From: Halolamina litorea
GTDB lineage: Archaea > Halobacteriota > Halobacteria > Halobacteriales > Haloferacaceae
Assembly (NCBI RefSeq): GCF_026616205.1
Contig: NZ_JANHGR010000002.1
Location: 558,001-622,000 of the forward strand
Length of the DNA stretch: 64,000 nt
Reading direction: 5' to 3'
Part shown: piece after piece, positions 9,080-17,606 of the stretch
Position numbering within the stretch: the stretch's first letter is position 1
Layout: every line of letters starts with the position of its first letter
Position numbers and translations under genes: made by a program
The notes under the pieces: model-generated
What the model was told of the DNA's origin: nothing
The model's database searches: none
What the model saw: only the letters and a program-made list of their open reading frames with translations

Positions 9080-10011
9080 GTAAGTCAACACAGACCACCG
9101 ACGACAGCATCGACGCCGCGGCCGACGCCGGGACCGACCCGGCCTCGCCGTCGACGACGGCCGCCGGCGAGACCGAAGAACAGGTCCAGGAGTCGTGGCG
9201 CGACTACGCCTTCGAGGGCGAGCCCAAACTCAGCGTCTCGGACTTGGACGTGTTCTACGGCGACGACCACGCGCTGGACGGCGTCTCGATGGAGATCCCC
9301 GAGAACAGCGTCACCGCGCTGATCGGCCCCTCCGGTTGTGGGAAGTCGACGTTCCTCCGGTGTCTGAACCGGATGAACGACCGAATCCGCGTCGCCCGCG
9401 TCGACGGCTCGGTCCGACTCGACGGCGAGGAGATCTACGACGACGACACGGACCTCGTCTCGCTGCGCAAGCGCATCGGGATGGTGTTCCAGCAGCCCAA
9501 CCCCTTCCCGAAGTCGATCCGGGACAACGTCTCCTACGGCCCGCGCAAGCACGGCGACCTCGACACCGGCCTGCTCGCGCGGCTGCTCGGCCGCGACGAC
9601 ACCGAGGAGGAGGCCGAACTGGTCGAGCGCGCGCTCCGGCAGGCCGCCCTCTGGGAGGAGGTCTCGGGGCGACTCGACGACAACGCCCTCGGCCTCTCGG
9701 GCGGGCAACAGCAGCGACTCTGCATCGCTCGGGCGCTCACCACCGACCCCGACGTGCTGCTCATGGACGAGCCCGCGTCGGCGCTCGACCCGGTGGCGAC
9801 CGCGAAGATCGAGGATCTGATCGACGACCTCCGGGAGCAGTACACCGTGGTCGTCGTCACCCACAACATGCAGCAGGCAGCCCGCATCTCCGACCAGACC
9901 GCCGTCTTCCTCACCGGCGGCGAACTCGTCGAGTACGGCGCCACCGATCAGGTGTTCGAGGACCCGAAGAGCCAGCGCGTCGAGGACTACATCAGCGGGA
10001 AGTTCGGGTGA
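9076..10011 (+). CDS. pstB: Phosphate ABC transporter ATPase PstB
   Basis: A 311-residue cytoplasmic ATPase that powers PstCA. It has Walker [10 protein letters not shown] (84-92), a Q-loop [15 protein letters not shown] (137-151), signature LSGGQ (207-211), Walker B VLLMDEP (227-233) and the switch His in VVVTHNM. The first 45 residues are an acidic, probably disordered extension not present in bacterial PstB. The FQQPNPFP sequence and the length between motifs are specific to PstB within the ABC family. The start overlaps the pstA stop by four bases. Confidence 0.96.
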   Translation: MSKSTQTTDDSIDAAADAGTDPASPSTTAAGETEEQVQESWRDYAFEGEPKLSVSDLDVFYGDDHALDGVSMEIPENSVTALIGPSGCGKSTFLRCLNRMNDRIRVARVDGSVRLDGEEIYDDDTDLVSLRKRIGMVFQQPNPFPKSIRDNVSYGPRKHGDLDTGLLARLLGRDDTEEEAELVERALRQAALWEEVSGRLDDNALGLSGGQQQRLCIARALTTDPDVLLMDEPASALDPVATAKIEDLIDDLREQYTVVVVTHNMQQAARISDQTAVFLTGGELVEYGATDQVFEDPKSQRVEDYISGKFG

Positions 10012-10017
10012 TCGCGG

Positions 10018-11052
10018 GTGGAGACGCGTAAACTCCAGCGCGTCGGTGGGGGGACGATCACCGTCTCGCTCCCGAAGGAGTGGGCCGACCGCCACGGCCT
10101 CGACGCCGGCGACACCGTCGACGTGCACGGCCACGTCGAGGACGTGCTGACGATCCAGCCCGACGGGCTCCCCGCCGAGGACGGCGTGTCGCCGACGGTC
10201 CGCGTCGTCGACGACTGCACGCCCGAGAGCCTGCGCCGGACGCTTCAGGCCGCCTACGCTGCTGGCGCAGCCAGCGTCACGTTCCGGGCCGAGAACACGC
10301 TCCGGGAGGACCAGCGTCGCGCCGTCGAGTCCACGGCCCGGGCCCGATCTGGTCTCACCGTGGACGCGGCGAGCGCGGAGGCACTGACCGTCCGCTGCCT
10401 GCTCGACCCGGCCGAACTCTCGATCCAACAGTCGGTCCGACAGCTACAGTTCGTCGCCCTCTCCTCGGTCCGGCGTGCGGCTGAGGCGATCCGGGCGGGC
10501 GAGGAGGGCGTCACCGTCGAGGACGGCCAACCCGACCGCATCCGGGCGGCCGTCGAGCGGTCGTTCCGGCGGGGGCTGACCCGCCTCGACGAACTCGACA
10601 CGCTGGGGGTCGACCGAACGACGCTGTTCGAGCTCCGGGAGACCGCCCGCTCGCTCGCGACGGTCGCCGAGGCAGCCGAGGATCTCGCTGCGGCGGCGGG
10701 GGCCGAGGGGGCGGCCACGCTCACGGACTCGGTCAGCTTGGCCGTCGAGGTCGTCGAGGACGCCGTCGCCGTCGTGCTCGACGACGGGCCGGCACGGGAG
10801 GCCCACCGCGCGCTGGCTGCTCGCGAGGCGCTCGCCGACGAACTCGGACGGGTCGAGGACTCGCTGGGTGACCGGGTCGATCCGCGACTGATCCGTGCTA
10901 TCGACGCCGTCGACACGGTCGCGGCTGCCGGGGCGACTATCGCACGAGAAGGGCTGGGAAGCGCGGTCAGAAACGGAACCGTTGACGGCTCGGTCCCGGC
11001 CGTCACCGACGCCGCCGAGCGAGTGCCGGATCGGGAAGACGCCGACTCGTAG
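10018..11052 (+). CDS. phoU: AbrB-PhoU fusion, phosphate uptake regulator
   Basis: A 344-residue protein starting with GTG six bases after pstB. Residues 1-45 form a SpoVT/AbrB-type swapped-hairpin domain (RKLQRVGGGTITVSLPKEWA), normally DNA-binding. The rest is PhoU-like helical bundle, with LSIQQSVRQLQFVALSSVRR and a second bundle from about residue 210. PhoU proteins restrain Pst uptake and phosphate signalling. The fused AbrB domain suggests this archaeal form may also bind DNA, perhaps the pst promoter (inference). It is the last gene of the operon. Confidence 0.9.
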   Translation: METRKLQRVGGGTITVSLPKEWADRHGLDAGDTVDVHGHVEDVLTIQPDGLPAEDGVSPTVRVVDDCTPESLRRTLQAAYAAGAASVTFRAENTLREDQRRAVESTARARSGLTVDAASAEALTVRCLLDPAELSIQQSVRQLQFVALSSVRRAAEAIRAGEEGVTVEDGQPDRIRAAVERSFRRGLTRLDELDTLGVDRTTLFELRETARSLATVAEAAEDLAAAAGAEGAATLTDSVSLAVEVVEDAVAVVLDDGPAREAHRALAAREALADELGRVEDSLGDRVDPRLIRAIDAVDTVAAAGATIAREGLGSAVRNGTVDGSVPAVTDAAERVPDREDADS

Positions 11053-11057
11053 CCGGT

Positions 11058-12905
11058 CTACTCCAGGACGACCAGCACGTCGCCCATGTCGACGCTCTCG
11101 CCCTCGGAGACGAGGACCTGCGAGACCGTGCCGCCGCGCTCGGCGTCGATGTCGTTCTCCATCTTCATCGCTTCGAGCACCGCGACGGTGTCACCCGGCG
11201 CGACCTCGTCGCCCACCTCGACGTCGACGGAGAGGACGGTGCCCTGCATGTCGACGGCGACGGACTCGCCGCCCTCCGGGACCTCCGGGCCGTCGTCGCC
11301 GGCGCCGTCGTCGCTGCTGCCGGCCTGCGGGGGCCGCGAGCGGCCGCCGCTGCTCGTCTCGGGCGTCGGGATCGCGGGGGCGCCCTCCTCTTCGAGGTTC
11401 ACTTCGAAGCGCTTGCCGTTGACCTCGACGGTGAACTCCCGCTGGGTGCTCTCGCCGTCGTCGCTTTCCCCGCCGGTATCCTCGGTGCCCCACTTCTCCT
11501 GTGCCGCCTCGATCCGGGCCGGGTCGAGTTCGTTGTCGAGGTACTTCGTGGTGTGCTCGCCGGCGACGAACGCGTCGTCCTCGAGCATCAGGCGGTGGAA
11601 CGGGACGATGGTGACGACGCCCTCGATGTCGTACTCCGCGAGGGCCCGCTTCGAGCGGGCGATACACTCCTCGCGGTCGCTGCCGTGGACGATCAGCTTC
11701 GCGATCATCGAGTCGTAGTCGGTCACCAGGTCGTCGCCCTGCGAGAGCGCGTCGTCCATCCGGACGCCGATGCCGCCCGGCGGGTCGTACGTCGTGAGGG
11801 TGCCGCCGGTGGCGGGCTGGAACTCCTGGGCGGCGTTCTCGGCGTTGATCCGGAACTCCATCGCGTGGCCCGAGAGGTCGACCTCCTCCTGTGCGAAGTC
11901 GAGTTCCTCGCCGGCGGCGACCCGTAGCTGCCACTTCACGATGTCGATGCCCGTCAGTTCCTCCGTGACAGTGTGTTCGACCTGGATCCGGGTGTTGACC
12001 TCGAGGAAGTAGAAGTTCGCGTCGGGGCCGAGCAGTTCGCCGGCGTCGGCGTCGCGGTCCTCCTCCTCGACGAGGAACTCGAAGGTGCCGGCGTTGTAGT
12101 AGCCGGCGGCGTCGGCGCCGCGGCGGGCGGCCGCGCCGATCTCCTCGCGGAGTTCGTCGGTGAGTGCGGGGCTCGGTCCCTCCTCGATCACCTTCTGGTG
12201 ACGCCGCTGGAGCGAGCAGTCACGCTCGCCGAGGTGCCGGACGTTGCCGTGCTCGTCGGCGAGGATCTGGACCTCGATGTGCCGAGGGTTCTCCAGATAG
12301 CGCTCGAGGTAGACGTTCGCGTTGTCGAAGTACGCCTCGCCCTCGCGTTTGGCGCTCTCGAACTGGCTTTCCGCCTCGTCGGCGCTCTCGACGATCTTCA
12401 TCCCGCGGCCGCCGCCGCCGCCCTCGGCCTTGATGGCGACGGGGTAGCCGTACTCGTCGCCGAACTGCTTCACTTCCTCGGCGCTCTCGGCGGGTTCGGT
12501 CGTCCCGGGAACGATGGGCACGTCGGCCTCGTTCATCGTCTGGCGGGCCTTCGTCTTCTCGCCGAGTTGCTCCATCGCGTCGGCGGCCGGGCCGACCCAC
12601 GTGATGTCGTCGTGGGCCTCGACCGTGCCGGCGAACTCGGCGTTCTCCGCGAGGAAGCCGTAGCCGGGGTGGATCGCGTCGGCGCCGGCCTTCTCGGCGG
12701 CCTCGATCACGGCCTCGTGGTCGAGGTAGGAGTCTGCTGCACGGGCGGGGCCGACGTTGTACGCCTCGTCGGCGTGGCGGACGTGGCCGCCGTGTTTGTC
12801 GGCCTCCGAGTAGACGGCGACGGTGTCGACGCCGAGTTCCTCACAGGCGCGCATGACTCGCACCGCGATTTCGCCGCGGTTAGCGACGAGCACCTTCTCG
12901 AACAT
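11058..12905 (-). CDS. Acyl-CoA carboxylase biotin carboxylase-BCCP subunit (PccA/AccC type)
   Basis: This 615-residue fusion carboxylates biotin at the cost of ATP and carries the biotin. The biotin carboxylase part starts [20 protein letters not shown]. It has the glycine-rich ATP-grasp loop [11 protein letters not shown], the [16 protein letters not shown] segment, and [15 protein letters not shown] with catalytic residues. After a Ser/Gly/Asp linker (about 470-545) comes the biotinyl domain, with the target lysine in EAMKMEN (Lys581). In haloarchaea such subunits act with a separate carboxyltransferase on propionyl- or acetyl-CoA; that partner is not in this window, so the substrate is undecided. 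Confidence 0.93.
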   Translation of the reverse strand: MFEKVLVANRGEIAVRVMRACEELGVDTVAVYSEADKHGGHVRHADEAYNVGPARAADSYLDHEAVIEAAEKAGADAIHPGYGFLAENAEFAGTVEAHDDITWVGPAADAMEQLGEKTKARQTMNEADVPIVPGTTEPAESAEEVKQFGDEYGYPVAIKAEGGGGGRGMKIVESADEAESQFESAKREGEAYFDNANVYLERYLENPRHIEVQILADEHGNVRHLGERDCSLQRRHQKVIEEGPSPALTDELREEIGAAARRGADAAGYYNAGTFEFLVEEEDRDADAGELLGPDANFYFLEVNTRIQVEHTVTEELTGIDIVKWQLRVAAGEELDFAQEEVDLSGHAMEFRINAENAAQEFQPATGGTLTTYDPPGGIGVRMDDALSQGDDLVTDYDSMIAKLIVHGSDREECIARSKRALAEYDIEGVVTIVPFHRLMLEDDAFVAGEHTTKYLDNELDPARIEAAQEKWGTEDTGGESDDGESTQREFTVEVNGKRFEVNLEEEGAPAIPTPETSSGGRSRPPQAGSSDDGAGDDGPEVPEGGESVAVDMQGTVLSVDVEVGDEVAPGDTVAVLEAMKMENDIDAERGGTVSQVLVSEGESVDMGDVLVVLE

Positions 12906-12959
12906 TCTTGGAGGCCGTTCCCGTGGGCGGGACGTGATTCTGTCGGTCCGGGGCGAGCC

Positions 12960-13598
12960 TCAGTGGTCGTGGCCGTCGTCGCCGTGGCTGTGGTCGTGGT
13001 CGCCGTGTTTGTGCTCGCCTTCGCCGTGGCTGTGGCCGTCCTCGTCCCGACCCGCAAGCCCCGCCAGGTGGCCGGCCGTGGAGACGATCAGCTCTGCGCC
13101 CAGCGCGGCGGCGTTCTCGCTGCCCGGGAGACAGAAGACCGGGACGCCATCGGCGACGCCCGCGGTCGCTCGCGTGGCGACGACCATCGTGCCGATCTCC
13201 TCGTAGGAGCGCTGCCGGAACAGTTCGCCGAAACCGGGCAGTTCCTTCGCCAGCAGCGGCTTGACGGCCTCGACGGTCACGTCGTCGGGCGTGACGCCGG
13301 TGCCGCCGGTGGTGACGACGATATCCGTGTCCTTCCGGTCGACGAACCGCTCGACCGTGCCCTGAACGGCGTCGTAGTCATCGGGGACCAGATCCCGGGT
13401 GGCGACCTCGTGGCCCGCGTCCTGCATCGCCGACGCGATCCGGTCGCCCGCGGCGTCGTCGTCGAGGCTCCGCGAGGAGGAGACCGTGAGGATCGACACG
13501 CCGAGTTCGTCGCGGTCGTGGTGGTGGTGCTCGTGGGTGCCGGGCTCGCCGTGGTCGTGATCGTGGCTGTGCTCGCCGTCGTTCCCGTGCTCGCTCAT
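12960..13598 (-). CDS. moaB: Molybdenum cofactor biosynthesis protein MoaB/MogA with His-rich tails
   Basis: The 212-residue protein has a normal MoaB/MogA core, with [40 protein letters not shown] and [13 protein letters not shown]. This family adenylylates molybdopterin before metal insertion. Both ends are unusual: residues 1-28 and the last 30 residues are dominated by His, Asp and Glu ([33 protein letters not shown]). These tails look like metal-binding or metal-storage extensions. The ATG at 13598 includes the N-terminal tail; the more upstream start adds a hydrophobic stretch unlike the family. Confidence 0.9.
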   Translation of the reverse strand: MSEHGNDGEHSHDHDHGEPGTHEHHHHDRDELGVSILTVSSSRSLDDDAAGDRIASAMQDAGHEVATRDLVPDDYDAVQGTVERFVDRKDTDIVVTTGGTGVTPDDVTVEAVKPLLAKELPGFGELFRQRSYEEIGTMVVATRATAGVADGVPVFCLPGSENAAALGAELIVSTAGHLAGLAGRDEDGHSHGEGEHKHGDHDHSHGDDGHDH

Positions 13599-13669
13599 GG
13601 CTCCCCCTGCGGGCGGGGGGAACAAAACTCCGGGCGCTCCGGCCTCCCGGCTGCGGGCGCCCCTGTGAC

Positions 13670-13876
13670 TCAGTCGTCGGTCTCCTCGGCTTCTCTCCGG
13701 ACCAGGTCACGTTCCTCCCACACGTCCACGCCGAACCAGATCAGCGCGGCCGCAACGATGATGATCACGCCGAGGACCGACGTGGCCGGCTCCGGGAAGA
13801 AAAACAGGACGATCCCGAGGATGATCGCGCCGGCGATGCCGATGCCGTCCCACCACTGCTGTGCTCTGGTCGCCAT
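13670..13876 (-). CDS. Small two-helix membrane protein, 68 aa
   Basis: This 68-residue protein has two hydrophobic helices, GIGIAGAIILGIVLFFFPEP and SVLGVIIIVAAALIWFGVDV, followed by a charged tail ending EAEETDD. It is probably an integral membrane protein with both ends on one side. No family is recognised. The ATG at 13876 is the only in-frame start close to the first helix. It is divergent from the alcohol dehydrogenase gene across a 159-base gap. Confidence 0.7.
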   Translation of the reverse strand: MATRAQQWWDGIGIAGAIILGIVLFFFPEPATSVLGVIIIVAAALIWFGVDVWEERDLVRREAEETDD

Positions 13877-14035
13877 CTCAGCGAGCCTCCGCCGGGGACT
13901 GCTCGTTCGTTGTTGTCGACATATGCATCGACTCGTAGGCGTGATTTCCGTATTGTTACACGGCTCATTCACCCGCGATAGGGTCCGGGCAACGCGGCGC
14001 CAACCGTTATCCCGGACCCGCGTGAACCGCGGGCC

Positions 14036-15076
14036 ATGAAGGCTGTCCAGTTCCACGGCCACGGCGGCCACGACGTGATCCAGTACGACGAAGTGCCCGA
14101 GCAGCCGCCGGGTCCCGACGAGGTCCGCTTCCGCGTGAAAGCCGCGGCGCTGAACCACCTCGACGTATGGACCCGGCGGGGGATGCCCGGGATCGACCTC
14201 GAGATGCCCCACACACCCGGCAGCGACGCCGCCGGCGTCGTCGTCGACGTCGGCGAGAACGTCGAGCGCTTCGAACAGAACGACCGCGTCGCCGTCTCGG
14301 CGGGCGTCGCCTGCGGCCGCTGTGAGTTCTGCCGCGACGGCGAGGAGTCGATGTGCGTGCGCTACCAGATCATCGGCGAGCACCGCCCCGGCGTCCACGC
14401 CGAGTACGCGACAGTCCCCGCCGACAACCTCGTGCCCGTGCCCGAGGGCGTCGACTGGGAGGTCGCCGGCTCTGCCTCGCTCGTCTTCCAGACCGCGTGG
14501 CGGATGCTGGTCAGTCGCGCCGACCTGTCGCCGACCGACTCGGTGCTCGTGCTGGGCGCCTCCGGCGGCGTCGGCCACGCGGCGGTCCAGATCGCCCACC
14601 ACGTCGGCGGGGAGGTGTACGCCACCGCCTCAAGCGAGGAGAAACTCGGCTACGCCGCCGACTGCGGCGCCGACCACGTCATCGACTACACCGAGAAGAA
14701 CTACGCCGAGGAGATCCGGTCGCTGACGGGCAAGCGCGGCGTCGACGTGGTGGTCGACCACGTCGCCGGCGAGTCGTGGTCGGACTCGCTGGGGTCGCTG
14801 GCAAAGGGTGGGAAACTGGTGACCTGCGGCGCCACGGCCGGCGGCCAGCCCCACACCGACGTGAACCGGATCTTCTGGAACCAACTCTCCGTCCTCGGGT
14901 CGACGATGGCCACCCCCGGCGAGGTCGACGACGCCCTCTCGCTGGTCTGGGACGGCACCTTCGAGCCCCGGGTCCGGGAGGTCGTCCCGATGTCCGAGGC
15001 GGCACGCGGCCACCGCATGCTGGAGGACCGGGAAGGCTTTGGGAAAGTGGTGCTTAAGCCGGATAGTGAGCTCTGA
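14036..15076 (+). CDS. Zinc-type alcohol dehydrogenase / quinone oxidoreductase family
   Basis: A 346-residue medium-chain dehydrogenase/reductase. The N-terminal GroES-like domain carries the structural zinc lobe CGRCEFCRDGEESMC (four Cys). The Rossmann domain has VLVLGASGGVGHAAVQIA for NAD(P)H binding, then DHVIDYTEKNYAEEI and VDVVVDHVAGESW. The usual catalytic zinc Cys is not obvious, which fits the quinone-oxidoreductase-like branch. The substrate is unknown. An AT-rich box (CCGTTATCCC, about 14006-14015) lies 20-30 bases before the ATG, suggesting a leaderless transcript. Its stop overlaps the next small gene. Confidence 0.9.
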   Translation: MKAVQFHGHGGHDVIQYDEVPEQPPGPDEVRFRVKAAALNHLDVWTRRGMPGIDLEMPHTPGSDAAGVVVDVGENVERFEQNDRVAVSAGVACGRCEFCRDGEESMCVRYQIIGEHRPGVHAEYATVPADNLVPVPEGVDWEVAGSASLVFQTAWRMLVSRADLSPTDSVLVLGASGGVGHAAVQIAHHVGGEVYATASSEEKLGYAADCGADHVIDYTEKNYAEEIRSLTGKRGVDVVVDHVAGESWSDSLGSLAKGGKLVTCGATAGGQPHTDVNRIFWNQLSVLGSTMATPGEVDDALSLVWDGTFEPRVREVVPMSEAARGHRMLEDREGFGKVVLKPDSEL

Positions 15077-15350
15077 GAACGCCAGCGGGGACGACGCGTA
15101 CGTCCACACCCCCGACAGCGTCGAGGACCCGGCGGACGACGCGAGCGCCGACGAGACGGAGTCGGGCGGCCCGAGCGGGCCGCTCCTCGTCGGCGTCGTC
15201 ACGCTGGCGACGCTGGTGATCCCGGGGGTAATCTACCTCTACCCGACGCTGTTGGCCGACCACGTGCCGTTCCTCGTGGCGATGCTGGCGCTGCCGTTCA
15301 TCCCGGCGCTGTTGCTGGGCGGGATGGGTGTCTGGGCGATGAAGGAGTAG
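15066..15350 (+). CDS. Small two-helix membrane protein, 94 aa
   Basis: A GTG start at 15066, eleven bases inside the end of the dehydrogenase gene, gives 94 residues. The first 35 are acidic and probably disordered. They are followed by two transmembrane helices, LLVGVVTLATLVIPGVIYLY and PFLVAMLALPFIPALLLGGM, and the C-terminus GVWAMKE. The overlap suggests translational coupling with the dehydrogenase. No family is recognised. A more upstream start would read through dehydrogenase codons in another frame and is less likely. Confidence 0.65.
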   Translation: MSSENASGDDAYVHTPDSVEDPADDASADETESGGPSGPLLVGVVTLATLVIPGVIYLYPTLLADHVPFLVAMLALPFIPALLLGGMGVWAMKE

Positions 15351-15638
15351 TAGACGGCTTTCTCGCCCGGTTTTGTGCCTTCCGCGCCCGCATCAGCGAC
15401 GGCGACAGGTCTCGGTGCATGGCCTCTGGACCGCCGTGTGCCGGACACAGGGTCCGGCACAGTACCGAGTCCCCACTCCTCCCCCCGCGGTCGTCGACAG
15501 TCGACGACCGCGAGGCGTCCACCGCTACTGCACGGTGGCGGTGGATCGGTGCGGTCACCAGCGGCCAACGATCGAGACGCTGTCGGTGGTCGCTCCCCGT
15601 TATCGTCGATCCCGCGAAAAGAACCGTCTCGCCCCCGA
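15351..15638. other. Palindrome-rich intergenic region between convergent genes
   Basis: This 288-base gap contains no credible gene but several exact inverted repeats in a row. There is a 10-bp stem with a 5-nt loop at 15437-15446/15452-15461. A 13-bp perfect palindrome around a single A lies at 15486-15498/15500-15512. A 6-bp stem with an 8-nt loop sits at 15519-15524/15533-15538. An imperfect GGTCACCAGCG...CGCTGTCGGTGGTC pairing follows near 15555-15595. Both flanking genes end here, so a bidirectional terminator is possible. The number of stems would also fit a structured RNA or a protein-binding site. Confidence 0.5.
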
Positions 15639-16259
15639 TTACCGCTCGAAACCGACGCTGCCGTCGGCGACGGTGTTGCCCTCCTGATCGCGGCGCATCG
15701 CGATCTCGAACCACGGGCAGAGTCGAAGCTGGCGGTACCACTCGGGGTTCTCGTAGAGCAGGTCGTAGTCCGCCCAGAGCAGCCCCTCGATCTCCTCGGT
15801 GTCGGGGTCGAGGTCGGTGTCGGTCAGCGTGACCTTGAGGACGGCACAGACCTCCCACTCCAGGCCCTCGCGCTCGTAGCGCTGCTTGTACTCGAAGCGG
15901 TCGGTGACGCGGAGGTCGTCGTACTGGTCGGGCGTGACGCCCAGTTCCTCCTCCAGTCGCTGCTCGGTGGCGTCGACCTGACTCTGGCCCTCGATGGGGT
16001 GGGAGGCGACGGTGCCGTCCCAGCAGGTGTCCCAGAGGCGCTTGTTGGCGGCGCGCTGGGCGAGCAGAATGCGGTCGTCCTCGTCGAACACGAGCGCGGT
16101 GAAGGCCCGGTGGCGCTGGCCCTCGCCCGTGTGGGCGTCGAGGCGGTTGGCGAGTCCGGTCGGCTCGTCGTCGCCGTCGACGGCGACCACGTCCTGTGCG
16201 GCGTTGGGGTGGGGTTCGGCGTCGTCGCCGGCGCCCGTGTCGGCGTTCTCGGTGCTCAT
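15639..16259 (-). CDS. idi: Isopentenyl-diphosphate delta-isomerase, type I
   Basis: A 206-residue Nudix-fold enzyme that interconverts IPP and DMAPP for archaeal lipid synthesis. After an acidic N-terminal extension come RAFTALVFDEDDRILLAQRA, the catalytic Cys block DTCWDGTVASHP, and the Nudix-like EQRLEEELGV with the catalytic Glu. The WYRQLRLCPWFEIAMR segment ends the domain. The first 45 residues (AHTGEGQRHR follows) are a halophile-style extension. The ATG at 16259 is preferred over one six codons upstream. Confidence 0.9.
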   Translation of the reverse strand: MSTENADTGAGDDAEPHPNAAQDVVAVDGDDEPTGLANRLDAHTGEGQRHRAFTALVFDEDDRILLAQRAANKRLWDTCWDGTVASHPIEGQSQVDATEQRLEEELGVTPDQYDDLRVTDRFEYKQRYEREGLEWEVCAVLKVTLTDTDLDPDTEEIEGLLWADYDLLYENPEWYRQLRLCPWFEIAMRRDQEGNTVADGSVGFER

Positions 16260-16328
16260 ACGGGACCCATCGGCCACCGGGGGTAAGGTCGCTTCGATGC
16301 CGAGCGTGTCAGTCCGCTGGCGCGCCGA

Positions 16329-17015
16329 TCAGGCGTCGACGGCCAGTTCGTCGAGCAGCGTCGTCGCCGCCGCGTGCGAGGAACCCGGGCCACGCGCCGT
16401 GACGAGGTCGCCGTCGACGGTCACGGAGGTCTCGGCGTCGAGTTCTGCGTCCCAGTTCCCGCCGGCGGCGACGACCTCGTCCTCGACCCAGTAGGGGAGC
16501 TTCCGGCCGTCGGGCAGGATGTCGTTCTCGTCGACGATCCCTTCCTCCCACGCGTTCGGGAAGCCGGTCACGTCCCGGCCGTCGACGAGCATCCCTCCCT
16601 CGGAGTCGCGCGTGAACGCGAGGATGCCGACGGTGTGACAGACGACGAGCGCGGTGCCGTCCTCGCCCTCGACGGCGGTGCGGAGCGCGGCGCGGGCGTG
16701 GCTGTCCTGCGTGAGGTCCCACTCGGCGCCGTGGCCGCCGGGGAAGACGACGGCGTCGTAGCTCCCGGGCTCGGCGGCGCCCAGCGCGATCGGATCGTTC
16801 AGTCGCTCGTCGCTCTCGTGGATCTCGCGGAGGCGCTCGGCCTCCGCCTCGCCGATGTCCTCGGGGTCGAGCGAGCGCTCGTCGACGACCGGCGGGCTCC
16901 CCGTCGGCGTCGCCACCGTGATGTCGACGCCCGCCTCGGTGAGCGTGGTGAGCGGCTCGATACACTCCTCGGCCCAGTAGCCTTCCTCGCTGACGATGAA
17001 CATCGCGTCGGTCAT
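16329..17015 (-). CDS. DJ-1/PfpI family protein (class I glutamine amidotransferase-like)
   Basis: A 228-residue cytoplasmic protein of the DJ-1/ThiJ/PfpI superfamily. It has the start MTDAMFIVSEEGYWAEECIE, the Glu-bearing segment VVFPGGHGAEWDL and a nucleophile elbow ALVVCHTVGILAF with the reactive Cys. The CHTVG elbow differs from the CHGP of Hsp31/glyoxalase-III enzymes. A role as chaperone, deglycase or glyoxalase is plausible but not settled. It sits between idi and an Lrp regulator on the same strand, with short gaps. Confidence 0.87.
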   Translation of the reverse strand: MTDAMFIVSEEGYWAEECIEPLTTLTEAGVDITVATPTGSPPVVDERSLDPEDIGEAEAERLREIHESDERLNDPIALGAAEPGSYDAVVFPGGHGAEWDLTQDSHARAALRTAVEGEDGTALVVCHTVGILAFTRDSEGGMLVDGRDVTGFPNAWEEGIVDENDILPDGRKLPYWVEDEVVAAGGNWDAELDAETSVTVDGDLVTARGPGSSHAAATTLLDELAVDA

Positions 17016-17092
17016 TACACTCCACGGTCGGGGACTCGACGGCAAAAGGCCTCCCGCCGCGGCACGATCACGGGCGGTCGACGGACTCTTCC

Positions 17093-17509
17093 CTACGAGC
17101 CCAGCCGTTCGTCCAGAATGAGCCGCGTGGTGCTCTCCTCGACCTCCGCCTGCTCGCGGGCGCGGGAGATCAGTTCGTTCACCGCGCGGGTGTCGACGCA
17201 GTCGACGACGAGCACGATGTCGTCCTCGCCGGAGACCTGCCAGACGAAGTCGACCTCCTCCCACTCGGCCAGTCGGCTGCCGACCTCGTCGGTGTTGACG
17301 TCCATCGCCACCGATATCTCGATCATCGCCTTCACGTTCCCCGTTCGGGTGGTGACGGTGAACCGCTCGATGACGCCGTCTTCCACCATCCCCTCGACGC
17401 GGTTGCGGACCGTCCCCTCGCTGGTGCCGACCTGCTCGGCGATCTCGGTGTAGGGCGTCCGGGCGTCCCGCCGGAGGATGTTCAGGATCTCCCGATCCAG
17501 TTCGTCCAT
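17093..17509 (-). CDS. Lrp/AsnC family transcriptional regulator
   Basis: A 138-residue regulator. The N-terminal winged helix is MDELDREILNILRRDARTPY then TEIAEQVGTSEGTVRNRVEG. The C-terminal RAM-type sensor domain (AMIEISVAMDVNTDEVGSRL, GEDDIVLVVDC) binds small ligands, typically amino acids, and drives oligomerisation. It is divergent from carA across 96 bases that contain two related palindromic sites. It therefore probably controls itself and carA, possibly linking arginine or pyrimidine supply to an effector (inference). Confidence 0.92.
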   Translation of the reverse strand: MDELDREILNILRRDARTPYTEIAEQVGTSEGTVRNRVEGMVEDGVIERFTVTTRTGNVKAMIEISVAMDVNTDEVGSRLAEWEEVDFVWQVSGEDDIVLVVDCVDTRAVNELISRAREQAEVEESTTRLILDERLGS

Positions 17510-17540
17510 ACAGCCCCGTGACGCTGAGTCGCCATACTCG

Positions 17541-17606
17541 TTACGAATTTCGTAAGAACACTTCGAACGACACAGTTATTACGCTCGCAAAGTTCGTATC
17601 TCGTAA
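17541..17606. promoter_or_regulatory. Divergent lrp/carA control region with palindromic operators
   Basis: A perfect palindrome TTACGAATTTCGTAA (7-bp arms around T) lies at 17541-17555. A related half-matching site TTCGTATCTCGTAA lies at 17593-17606 and runs into the carA start codon. Between them, TTATTA at 17576-17581 is placed about 25 bases before the carA ATG, which predicts a leaderless carA transcript. Repeated TTACGA/TCGTAA half-sites are what an Lrp-family dimer array would bind. Which protein binds is inferred from position. Confidence 0.6.

Noticed and set aside
11973..14039. Long plus-strand open frame of 688 codons
   Set aside because: It is the shadow of the biotin carboxylase and moaB genes; Val/Arg-rich with no halophile charge bias.
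15351..15638. SRP RNA, RNase P RNA or tRNA in the palindrome-rich gap
   Set aside because: None of the conserved loops (TTCGANTC, GGAAAGUCC-like core, SRP helix 8 motif) could be found on either strand.
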